A DNA stretch of 17,296 bases, taken from positions 1-17,296 of the forward strand of contig CAZWDL010000139.1 of assembly GCA_964632995.1 (NCBI GenBank). Direction: 5' to 3'. The position numbers and the translations under genes were made by a program. Shown piece after piece: positions 1 to 6,853 of this stretch (within the stretch, counting starts at the first letter, position 1; the number at the start of each line of letters is the position of its first letter). A model generated the notes under the pieces. It saw nothing but the letters and a program-made list of their open reading frames with translations, did not search any database and had not been told where the DNA came from. This DNA comes from CAZWDL01 sp964632995. Its GTDB lineage: Bacteria > Bacteroidota > Bacteroidia > Chitinophagales > Saprospiraceae.

Positions 1-1065
1 CAGGCCGCCGCCCAGGATGCTGTGGTCCAGCTGCTCGGTGATGTCGGTCTGGTGGGGCGGCAGGTCGAATTTGTTGCCGCCGCGGCGAAACTCGCGGATG
101 TTGAACAGGTTCAGCTTGAGCTTGCTGCGCTCGTCGGGCTGGTAGAAGGCGTCGAAGCCGAAGGTGGTATTGCGCAGTTGGGTGATTTCCGAGAAGCCGT
201 CGTCGTTGGCGTCCCAGGGGCGGCGTTCGCGGTTGAAGCCGTAAAAGCTGATGCCCTTGTTCAGGTCGTCACTGACGATGGAGCCGTTGGCCGAGATGGT
301 CCGGTCGGGTTGTTCGGCGTTGATGGAGGCGATGTTGGTTCCGAACTCGAAGGTGTTCTGCATGGGCTCCTTGGTGATCACGTTGATGGTGCCGGCGATG
401 GCGTTGCCGCCGTAGAGGGCCGAGCCGCCGCCCCGCACGACCTCGACGCGGTCGATCATGTTGGTGGGGATCATATCCAGGCCGTAGACGCCGGTGAGCG
501 CCGAGAAGACCGGGCGGCTGTTGATGAGGATCTGCGTGTAGGGCCCGTCCAGGCCGTTCATGCGCACCTGTGTGAAGCCGCAGTTCTGGCAGTTGTTCTC
601 CAGGCGCAGGCCGGGGGAGAAGCTCAGCCCTTCGGACATGCTCAGCGACTGGGTGCGCTCGAAAATGCGGTCGTCGATGCGGTTGACGATCACCGGCGCT
701 TCGTGTATGGGGATGGTGTTGCGTGTAGCGGATACGACGACGGCGTCCAGCCCTAGCACGTCTTCTTCCAGGGAAACCGTCAGCACCTCCGTCTCCCCGC
801 CCGTCAGCGAGACGGAGAATTCCGCCGTTCGGTATCCAAGGTAGCTGACCTGTATCGTATGGTCGCCGGGCGGAAGGCCGGACAGTTCGAAGCGCCCCTC
901 CCGATCGGTAACGGCGCCGGCGCCGGAATTGACAACCACCACATTGACGCCGACCAGCGGCTCTTCTTCCCAGCTGACCGTTCCCCGGATTACCGCCTCC
1001 TGAGCCGTCAGGAGGGAATAACTCAATAGGAGCGACGAAAGCAAAGTGAAAAGGTTCTTTACCAT
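1..1065 (-). CDS. TonB-dependent outer-membrane receptor, N-terminal 355 residues (runs off the left edge)
   Basis: The reading frame is open from an ATG at 1065 to position 1, so the C-terminal part of the barrel lies outside the window. It begins with a signal peptide (MVKNLFTLLSSLL..., ending near LLTAQEA). A carboxypeptidase-D-like regulatory domain follows at roughly residues 25-100 (GAGAVTDREGRFELSGLPPG, HTIQVSYLGYRT). The TonB plug comes next, with NNCQNCGFTQVRMNGLDGPY, a plug signature I recognise from Bacteroidota receptors, then DRVEVVRGGGSALYGGNAI and GTINVITKEP. The protein would import a scarce ligand across the outer membrane using TonB energy; the ligand cannot be read from the sequence. 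It starts only 63 nt after the CobW-type GTPase gene on the same strand and may be the last gene of the ABC/CobW chain. Family call is firm; substrate (a metal or metal complex) is inference from context. Confidence 0.93.
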   Translation of the reverse strand, partial: MVKNLFTLLSSLLLSYSLLTAQEAVIRGTVSWEEEPLVGVNVVVVNSGAGAVTDREGRFELSGLPPGDHTIQVSYLGYRTAEFSVSLTGGETEVLTVSLEEDVLGLDAVVVSATRNTIPIHEAPVIVNRIDDRIFERTQSLSMSEGLSFSPGLRLENNCQNCGFTQVRMNGLDGPYTQILINSRPVFSALTGVYGLDMIPTNMIDRVEVVRGGGSALYGGNAIAGTINVITKEPMQNTFEFGTNIASINAEQPDRTISANGSIVSDDLNKGISFYGFNRERRPWDANDDGFSEITQLRNTTFGFDAFYQPDERSKLKLNLFNIREFRRGGNKFDLPPHQTDITEQLDHSILGGGL

Positions 1066-1128
1066 TTTTTTCAGTTTCGGGTGAGGGATTATCGGGGGCA
1101 GCCGGGCTTAACGAAGCGCCGGGCGGCC

Positions 1129-2319
1129 TTACAGCGGCCAGTCGTCTTCAAACTGGTACCCTTTTTTCAGCAACTCCACTTCCCAGTCCTTGAGCAGGCA
1201 GCGCTCCAGGTCGGCTTCGATTTGCCGGCGATCCATATCCTGCCCGATGATGACCAGTTCATTCATGCGGTCGCCCCAGTCGGCATGCCAGCGGCTTTCG
1301 ATGTACGCCTGGTTGCGAACGAAGGCCTCGTATTGAATTCGTTGCTGATAGGCCATGCTGGACCACCAGCGTCCGGCCTTTTCGGCGCGCAGCGAGCCGC
1401 CGGCCTGGCTCCAGTTCAGCGCGTCGTCGGGGCGGGAGGCGAGCCAGAACAGCCCTTTACTGCGGAAAATGCGGGCGTCCCAGTCGTTTTGCACGTAGTG
1501 CCAGAACCGCTGCGGATGAAAGGGGCGTTGATCGCGAAATACGAACGACGAGATGCCGTATTCCTCCGTCTCCGGGGTGTGTTCGCCGTACAGCTCCTCC
1601 ATCCAGCCGGCCGACCGGCTGGTCGCCGCATAGTCGAACAGCCCGGTGTTGATGATTTCTCCGAGCGCTAACTTGCTGTGGGTGGTCGGCAGGATCTTCG
1701 CCTTCGCGTTGAATTTGCGGATGATCGCGGTCAGCTCTCCCACCCGCTCGGGCGGCACGAGGTCGGTCTTGTTGATCAGGATCACGTCGGCGTACTCCAA
1801 CTGGTCGACCAGCAGGTTGACGATGGTGCGGCGGTCGGCGGGGTCATCGTTCAGCCGGCGGTCTTGGAGGGTGTCGCCACTGCCGAAGTCTTCGTAAAAA
1901 TTGAAGGCGTCGACGACGGTGACCAGCGTGTCGAGCCGGCTGATCTCCGAGAGGTTGACCTTCAGTTCTTCGCTGTCGAAGAAAAAGCTCTGCGCCACCG
2001 GCAGCGGCTCAGAGATGCCGGTGCTCTCAATGAACAGGTAGTCGAAGCGGCCTTCCTGCGCCAGACGGGCCACCTCCTCAATCAGATCCTCGCGCAGGGT
2101 GCAGCAGATGCAACCGTTGCTCATTTCCACCAGCTTTTCCTCGGTGCGGGAGAGGGTGTTGCCTTCTTCCACCAGGCGAGCGTCGACGTTGATCTCGCTC
2201 ATGTCGTTGACGATCACGGCGACCTTCAGTCCTTCTTTGTTGTGCAAGACATGATTGAGCAGGGTGGTTTTACCGGCTCCGAGAAAGCCGCTCAGAACGG
2301 TTACAGGTAGTTTTTTCAT
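1129..2319 (-). CDS. CobW/COG0523-family metal-handling GTPase
   Basis: This is a 396-residue G3E-type GTPase. Visible motifs are Walker A GFLGAGKT (residues 11-18), the family metal site CICC (70-73), a Walker B-like ESTG (98-101) and the guanine-specificity motif NKTD (183-186). A CobW C-terminal domain of about 100 residues follows from near ISSFVFRDQRPFHPQRFW. The frame is open up to a GTG at 2358, but ATG codons at 2322 and 2319 give the usual family N-terminus (MKKLPVTVLSGFLG), so 2319 is chosen; 2322 is equally possible. COG0523 proteins bind zinc or other metals at CxCC and act as cytoplasmic metallochaperones or insertases, and many are induced by zinc limitation. Here it follows an ABC system and lipoprotein and precedes a TonB receptor, which supports a metal-trafficking role. 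The exact target is unknown, and there is no obvious His-rich linker. Confidence 0.93.
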   Translation of the reverse strand: MKKLPVTVLSGFLGAGKTTLLNHVLHNKEGLKVAVIVNDMSEINVDARLVEEGNTLSRTEEKLVEMSNGCICCTLREDLIEEVARLAQEGRFDYLFIESTGISEPLPVAQSFFFDSEELKVNLSEISRLDTLVTVVDAFNFYEDFGSGDTLQDRRLNDDPADRRTIVNLLVDQLEYADVILINKTDLVPPERVGELTAIIRKFNAKAKILPTTHSKLALGEIINTGLFDYAATSRSAGWMEELYGEHTPETEEYGISSFVFRDQRPFHPQRFWHYVQNDWDARIFRSKGLFWLASRPDDALNWSQAGGSLRAEKAGRWWSSMAYQQRIQYEAFVRNQAYIESRWHADWGDRMNELVIIGQDMDRRQIEADLERCLLKDWEVELLKKGYQFEDDWPL

Positions 2320-2354
2320 CATGCTGGTATATATCTTCAATTTGTGATTCGCAT

Positions 2355-3281
2355 TCACGGCGCCGGATAATCCATCGCCGAATGCTCGACGCGCTTCCAG
2401 TAATTCCTCAACAGCCGCACTGCGTTCAATCGCCCGCCCTTATCCAAGAATCGCGGCCGCATCGACCGGTATCTGTCCAAGACGGCGGCCGACCGGTAGT
2501 AGAGGGCGGAGTCCCGGTCAATCGGCTGATAGCCTTCCGGCACCGCATAGGTAAAGTAGCCGCTGCTTTTGGCGTGAACCGGAATCTGAAAAAAATCGCG
2601 CTCGACGAATTCGCCGGTCCGCTTTTCTTCCCGGGCGGCTTCCACAAAAAAATCGACGGCGTGTTTCGGATAGCCGAAGAGGTAGCCGTAGGCCCGGTAG
2701 CGGTCGAGGGGCTCTCCGAACTCGACCGCGGTGAGCAGAACGGCCGGATCGGTTCCGGGCACGAAGCCCCACTGGGCGAAGAAAGCGGCGCGTTTGACCA
2801 GCAGGCGGTCGATCAGATCGGTGCGGCATACGGCGATCTGGAAATTCCGGCCGCCGTCCCAGGTGCGGCGGAAGGGGATAATGACGAACCGGTAAGGACC
2901 GAATGACAAGGCAGTCGTGATGCTGTTCCACCGCTCCAGAACCTGCAGTACCTGCCTGACGGAATCCTGCTCCGGCATCACCACCGTAGCCTGACCATCC
3001 TGGTCGGTACTGTCTTTTTCCAGACCGTAGGAAAAGACATAGCCGGTTTGGCTGACGGGCTTGATATCGCCAATTAAGGAGTACAGCGCTTCATGATCCA
3101 GCGCGAAGGCCAGCATGGAATCAGCCATCTCGCGCTCGGCCGGGGATAGCGCTTCATAGCCCGGTAAGGGAATAGACCGGGGTCCGGTTTTTGTCTTCAG
3201 GCCGGGGCCGGATATTCCGCAGCTCGAAACGCCAACTATGGCGAAGCATAAGAAAAAGGCCAATATGCTTTGTCGAGTCAC
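2355..3281 (-). CDS. Secreted lipoprotein of unknown function, coupled to the ABC genes
   Basis: This 308-residue protein begins with a GTG at 3281. The start is fixed by a 4-nt GTGA overlap with the stop of the upstream ABC permease, which indicates translational coupling. It has a lipoprotein signal: MTRQSILAFFLCFAIVGVSSC, with lipobox VSSC and Cys21 as the acylation site. The mature part is mixed alpha/beta without membrane segments and contains aromatic-rich stretches (YRAYGYLFGYPKHAVDFFVE, HAKSSGYFTYAVPEGYQP). I do not recognise the family. Being lipidated, it should sit in the periplasm or on the surface, where it could be a partner of the two permeases, which have large extracytoplasmic domains. 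Its stop lies 32 nt before the CobW GTPase start. A function in metal handling is inference from neighbours only. Confidence 0.85.
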   Translation of the reverse strand: MTRQSILAFFLCFAIVGVSSCGISGPGLKTKTGPRSIPLPGYEALSPAEREMADSMLAFALDHEALYSLIGDIKPVSQTGYVFSYGLEKDSTDQDGQATVVMPEQDSVRQVLQVLERWNSITTALSFGPYRFVIIPFRRTWDGGRNFQIAVCRTDLIDRLLVKRAAFFAQWGFVPGTDPAVLLTAVEFGEPLDRYRAYGYLFGYPKHAVDFFVEAAREEKRTGEFVERDFFQIPVHAKSSGYFTYAVPEGYQPIDRDSALYYRSAAVLDRYRSMRPRFLDKGGRLNAVRLLRNYWKRVEHSAMDYPAP

Positions 3282-4597
3282 CGGCCCACTATTTGCGCGT
3301 ACTTCTCAAACATTACCGCATCCGCCTTCACCCCATCCCAATCATCCATCAGCAGTTTCTCGTTTATGTCGGTGGCGGCTTGCTGAATCGTCTTGCGGAA
3401 GGCCAGGTTGGCGTAAAAGTCTGTCTCCGCAACGGCGTTGATCCGGTTCTGGAAGGCGGTGACGGGATTGAAGAGGTAAGTGGCGCGGATGAAGGCGTTG
3501 CGCGCTTCCTGCTCCGCTTGAATCTGCGTGCTTACTTCATTCATGTGGAGCATGTACGCCATCCGGTAGGCGCTGTTGCGGGCATCCTGGTTGCCTACCG
3601 AGTCCTGACGGGCCCAGTAGGTGTGCTGAAGCTCGGGATAGCGGTCGAACAGCTCAGCCTTTATAACGGAAAAATCCCGGTCGAATATGGCGTCCCGGTC
3701 TTCGCGCTGGGCATCGATAAACTCGAGGAAGTAGCTTGCCGGGTACCGCAGGGCGGTTATCTGCTGGACGGCGCCGGGAATGACGACGGCCAGCAACAAC
3801 CAAAGTCCGATCATTTTCAGCGCCTGATCGGTTTGTCCTTTACCGTAATAGATGATCAGGCCGAAGAGGAGCAGCCACAGCAGCAGGTAGGCGAATGCGT
3901 GAGCGAATAAAAGCGAAAGGGCGGCAAAATGGTCGAAGAGGTAGCCGCCCCAAAGCGCAGGCGCCGCTATAAATGCCGCGAGCAGGCCCGTCAGCAATCC
4001 GCCGCTGGCCAGCAACCTGCCCGCGATCCACCGGCTCCGGCTGGGTTGCTGGACGGCCAACAGCTCCGAAAAGCCGAGGTCCTGTTCCAGACCGTTGACG
4101 CCGTAGGTCAGGATGATCAGGAAAAGAGGCATCAGGAAGAGCCAGACGAAGCTGAAGTCGAGCGCCCCGATCGCCACCCGTTCGGGGTTGGACAGTTCGG
4201 CCGCCAGGTCGCCGTCGTAGGGCGTCGACCACATGCTGACGCGTTTGTAGTATCCGAATTGTTCGGCCTGCCCGATGGAATAGGTCATTAGTGGGCTGGG
4301 ATGCTGATAGGCGTGGTGCATGGCGTACCACATCGCCCAGAACGGTTCGGTGATGTTCACCCAGGGGCGGTCTTCGGGACCGGGTTTGCCGGCATGCAGC
4401 CATTCGAGCGCCTCCTCCCGGGATCCTCTGGCGTCGGCTTCGATCTTTTCGATCTCCGACTGCCGTTCCTGCCATAGGTTATACCCGTTCCACAAGCCGT
4501 AAAGGGCCGTCAGCAGGAAGAGAAACAATGCCGCTACCTTGTAGGCATTACGCCGGAAGTGCAGCCATTCATAGCGAAAGATGTATGCGGTTTTCAT
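3278..4597 (-). CDS. ABC-2 type permease, DUF3526-like (second permease)
   Basis: This is a 439-residue membrane protein starting MKTAYIFRYEWLHFRRNAYK. The ATG at 4597 overlaps the upstream permease stop by 4 nt (ATGA). A longer open frame to 4657 would overlap that gene heavily and lacks support. After the first membrane segment (VAALFLFLLTALYGLW) there is a large extracytoplasmic domain of about 110 residues, rich in Trp, Tyr and His (MWYAMHHAYQHPSPLMTYS). A cluster of membrane helices follows from about residue 150 to 290, with the ABC-2-like cytosolic segment GLEQDLGFSELLAVQQPSRS. A second extracytoplasmic region follows, ending in NRINAVAETDFYANLAF. This layout matches the DUF3526/NosY-like permeases that pair with a CcmA-type ATPase. 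It probably forms a heterodimer with the neighbouring permease. The transported substrate and direction are unknown; ABC-2 systems usually export or act mechanically on envelope partners. Confidence 0.86.
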   Translation of the reverse strand: MKTAYIFRYEWLHFRRNAYKVAALFLFLLTALYGLWNGYNLWQERQSEIEKIEADARGSREEALEWLHAGKPGPEDRPWVNITEPFWAMWYAMHHAYQHPSPLMTYSIGQAEQFGYYKRVSMWSTPYDGDLAAELSNPERVAIGALDFSFVWLFLMPLFLIILTYGVNGLEQDLGFSELLAVQQPSRSRWIAGRLLASGGLLTGLLAAFIAAPALWGGYLFDHFAALSLLFAHAFAYLLLWLLLFGLIIYYGKGQTDQALKMIGLWLLLAVVIPGAVQQITALRYPASYFLEFIDAQREDRDAIFDRDFSVIKAELFDRYPELQHTYWARQDSVGNQDARNSAYRMAYMLHMNEVSTQIQAEQEARNAFIRATYLFNPVTAFQNRINAVAETDFYANLAFRKTIQQAATDINEKLLMDDWDGVKADAVMFEKYAQIVGR

Positions 4598-6006
4598 TGC
4601 GGTGCGTCGATTTTTGCAGCTCCCCGGTAGAGAAAAAGGGTGCTCAGAAAAGTCCATATCAATAGCGCAGCCAGATCGGGAATATAGGTCGAAAGAAGCC
4701 CGGTCAGGTGCGGATTGGGATACTCAAAATCGGCGATCGAGTTGAAGAAGGCCTGGTCGGCCTTCCAGCCCCAGTCGCCCGTTTTACTACCGCCGTAGGC
4801 GTGTTTGTCATTCAAGGCTTTGATGAATTGACGCCGGTAGTCTTCGGCAGCCCGTTGAAAGTGGGCGTGGTGGAGGTTATCCGTTCCACAGGCGCCCATG
4901 CTGAGGCTTTGCAGGGCGGCGAAGGGATTGATGAAGCTGCTCGCCTGATACGTCTTCTTTTGCTGTTGCATGGTTCGGAAGAGCGCGCCGAAGTGTTTGT
5001 CCCACACCTGGTTGCCGTATTCTTCGTCAGCCTGCATCCGGATACCGTCGAAATTGATGGGCAGCGCCGCCAGGCTGTCCACACCGTAGGCGGCCAGTAC
5101 GCTGTCGCGTAATGTTTTTTCGCGTTCATCCGAGGGGTTGTGACCGTCGATGCCCTTACTGCGGTCTTCCCGCATGGCCGTTTTGAAATCCTGCCGGGAG
5201 GGCAGGGGATGGAGGTCTTCGACGAAGGCCCCTGCTATTTTGGGCAGAAAGACAACCCACAGGGCCCATAGCGCCAGCATGGAAGTGAGGGCCGCGGTAC
5301 TGCTTTTCAGGCTGGCCGACAGCCAAACCGTGAGGGCGCAGATGACCCAGTAGAAAGCAGCGTAGGCCAGGAACAGCAGGCCGCTCCTGGCGAGCAGATC
5401 GCCCGGCTGGTCGCCGGAAAAAAACAGCCATTGCGTGCCAAGGGTAAGCAACAGCAAGGCCAGGCCGGTCAGCCAGTAGGCGAAGGTTTTGCCCAGCAGC
5501 AGTTTCCGGGCGGATAAGCCCTGCAAAGTCAGTAAGGAAAGGCGGCCTTGCTCCCGTTCGCTGCTCACGGCGGAAAAGGTGAGGAAGATCAGCGCCAGGG
5601 GAATGATGACCTGCAGCAGCAGCGAGGCCTTGAGCTGACCGAAGCGCGAGAGCATCAGGGCCTGCGAGCCGGCGCTGTAGGTCATTTCATTTTGCACGTG
5701 GCCTTCCAGGCGAAGCACTTTGCCTACCGAAGTGTTGACCCCTTCGTCCAGAGCGGTCAAAGCATTGACCGGCTTGAAGGCGTAAGAACCGAAATGCGCT
5801 GCGCTGTGGGGATTGTAAGGACCCATGTTTTCCCACTGTTCCCGGACGTGCTGTTGCGCTTCGCGTTGCTTTTCCTGCTGCTGTTGCGCGTCCTGCAGCC
5901 CCAGAAAAGCCGCCGCGCCGAGCAGAAGGGCGACGGAAAGGAGCAAGTAGCCGATCCGGCCCCGGCGAACGAGACTCCGCCATTCGTTGTATATGACCTG
6001 TTTCAT
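4594..6006 (-). CDS. ABC-2 type permease, DUF3526-like (first permease)
   Basis: This is a 470-residue permease starting at an ATG (6006) 8 nt after the ATPase stop. It has an N-terminal membrane helix (GYLLLSVALLLGAAAFLGL), then an extracytoplasmic region with a Gln-rich coiled-coil-like start (DAQQQQEKQREAQQHVREQW). Next come a helix (LLQVIIPLALIFLTFSAV) and the ABC-2 contact motif SSEREQGRLSLLTLQGLSA, which is characteristic of this permease class, followed by three more helices. A large second extracytoplasmic domain (about residues 265-430) contains DNLHHAHFQRAAEDYRRQF, before a last helix near the C-terminus. It is similar in layout to the next gene, suggesting a duplicated pair. With the ATPase upstream it forms a complete NosFY-like ABC transporter. 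Substrate is not visible; the surrounding receptors and CobW GTPase suggest a role tied to metal homeostasis, which is inference. Confidence 0.88.
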   Translation of the reverse strand: MKQVIYNEWRSLVRRGRIGYLLLSVALLLGAAAFLGLQDAQQQQEKQREAQQHVREQWENMGPYNPHSAAHFGSYAFKPVNALTALDEGVNTSVGKVLRLEGHVQNEMTYSAGSQALMLSRFGQLKASLLLQVIIPLALIFLTFSAVSSEREQGRLSLLTLQGLSARKLLLGKTFAYWLTGLALLLLTLGTQWLFFSGDQPGDLLARSGLLFLAYAAFYWVICALTVWLSASLKSSTAALTSMLALWALWVVFLPKIAGAFVEDLHPLPSRQDFKTAMREDRSKGIDGHNPSDEREKTLRDSVLAAYGVDSLAALPINFDGIRMQADEEYGNQVWDKHFGALFRTMQQQKKTYQASSFINPFAALQSLSMGACGTDNLHHAHFQRAAEDYRRQFIKALNDKHAYGGSKTGDWGWKADQAFFNSIADFEYPNPHLTGLLSTYIPDLAALLIWTFLSTLFLYRGAAKIDAPQ

Positions 6007-6014
6007 AACCGGTT

Positions 6015-6716
6015 TCAGTTTTTCATGAATTGGAGATAGATGCTTTCCAGATCATTGGCCGAAATTTCCTTTGCTTCGAGTTCCTGCAACAGCCGGCCGT
6101 GATGCAGAATGCCTATGCGGCTAGCGGTTTCCCGAACCCGGAACAAATCGTGCGACGCCATCAGAACCGTGGCGCCGTCGTCCGCCAGTGACTGCAGCAG
6201 TGCAGAAAGCTCATTACTCGCTTCGGGATCGAGACCGCTGGCCGGTTCATCGAGCAGTAGCACGCGGGCTTTTTTCGCGTAGGCGATCGCAATGCCCACC
6301 TTTTGGCGCATTCCTTTCGAATACGTTTCCAGTTTTTTGTGGTGGGCATGCGGAGCGAGGCCGCACTTGTCGAGCATGGCGGACAGTTCATCCCGCGAGT
6401 AGGAAAACTTCCCCAACTTGCAGAAATAATCGAGGTTTTCCAGGCCGGTCAGATAGGGATACAGGCTGACATTTTCCGGAATGTACGCGACGCGTCGCCG
6501 GACCTCGCCAACCTGTCGAACGGGGTCCAGGCCGTCGACGGCCACCGTTCCCCGGTCGGGCTTCAGGAAGCCGAGCAACAGGTTGATAGTAGTGGTTTTA
6601 CCGGCGCCGTTGGGGCCGAGCAGCGCGTAGATTTCACCCTTATTGATCTGCAGATCGAGGCTTTCCAGCGCCACACTCGTCTTATAGGATTTTTGAACTT
6701 CTTTTAAGCTGATCAT
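6015..6716 (-). CDS. ABC transporter ATP-binding protein (CcmA/NosF-like)
   Basis: This is a 233-residue ABC ATPase with all core motifs: Walker A GPNGAGKTT (residues 34-42), signature YSKGMRQ (132-138), Walker B VLLLDE (152-157), D-loop SGLDPE and switch His189 in MASHD. The Q-loop position carries Glu (YIPENVSLYP, E81) instead of Gln; I recall this substitution in several ABC-2 partner ATPases, so it is not a sign of inactivation. The start ATG at 6716 gives the standard N-terminus (MISLKEVQKSY). It is the first gene of a minus-strand chain that continues through two permeases, a lipoprotein, a CobW GTPase and possibly a TonB receptor. A palindromic operator candidate lies about 58 nt upstream, immediately beyond the terminator of the preceding gene. 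It powers the ABC-2 complex at the inner membrane. Confidence 0.95.
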   Translation of the reverse strand: MISLKEVQKSYKTSVALESLDLQINKGEIYALLGPNGAGKTTTINLLLGFLKPDRGTVAVDGLDPVRQVGEVRRRVAYIPENVSLYPYLTGLENLDYFCKLGKFSYSRDELSAMLDKCGLAPHAHHKKLETYSKGMRQKVGIAIAYAKKARVLLLDEPASGLDPEASNELSALLQSLADDGATVLMASHDLFRVRETASRIGILHHGRLLQELEAKEISANDLESIYLQFMKN

Positions 6717-6773
6717 TGCGCTTTGGTTGATGTGTTGGTTCTATCTCAATGATAGGAAAAATATTTTTAAAAA

Positions 6774-6788
6774 TGCAACATAGTTGCA
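6774..6788. promoter_or_regulatory. Operator candidate upstream of the ABC/CobW chain
   Basis: TGCAACATAGTTGCA is a perfect inverted repeat (6-nt arms TGCAAC/GTTGCA around 3 nt) 58 nt before the ABC ATPase start. A related site is found before the repeat protein at 8701-8715 (12 of 15 positions the same). On the minus strand a weak -7 candidate TATTTTTC (6756-6763) lies just downstream, and a TTTG (6787-6790) lies 23 nt further up. The palindrome would therefore sit between the promoter elements, where a repressor would block transcription. The size and symmetry suit a Fur/Zur-family dimer, but no regulator gene is in the window. Confidence 0.5.
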
Positions 6789-6824
6789 AAAAAAAGAGGG
6801 CTTGATTTTAAATCAAACCCTCTT
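6788..6824 (-). terminator. Rho-independent terminator after the repeat-protein gene
   Basis: The arms 6794-6808 and 6810-6824 (AAGAGGGcTTGATTT and its complement) pair at 14 of 15 positions. On the minus strand the stem is followed by a run of eight T (6788-6795). It lies 29 nt past the stop codon at 6854, so it ends the transcript of the type IX-secreted repeat protein and separates it from the ABC/CobW chain, which therefore needs its own promoter. Confidence 0.9.
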
Positions 6825-6853
6825 GCATATACTATGCTACCAAAAACTGCCTG

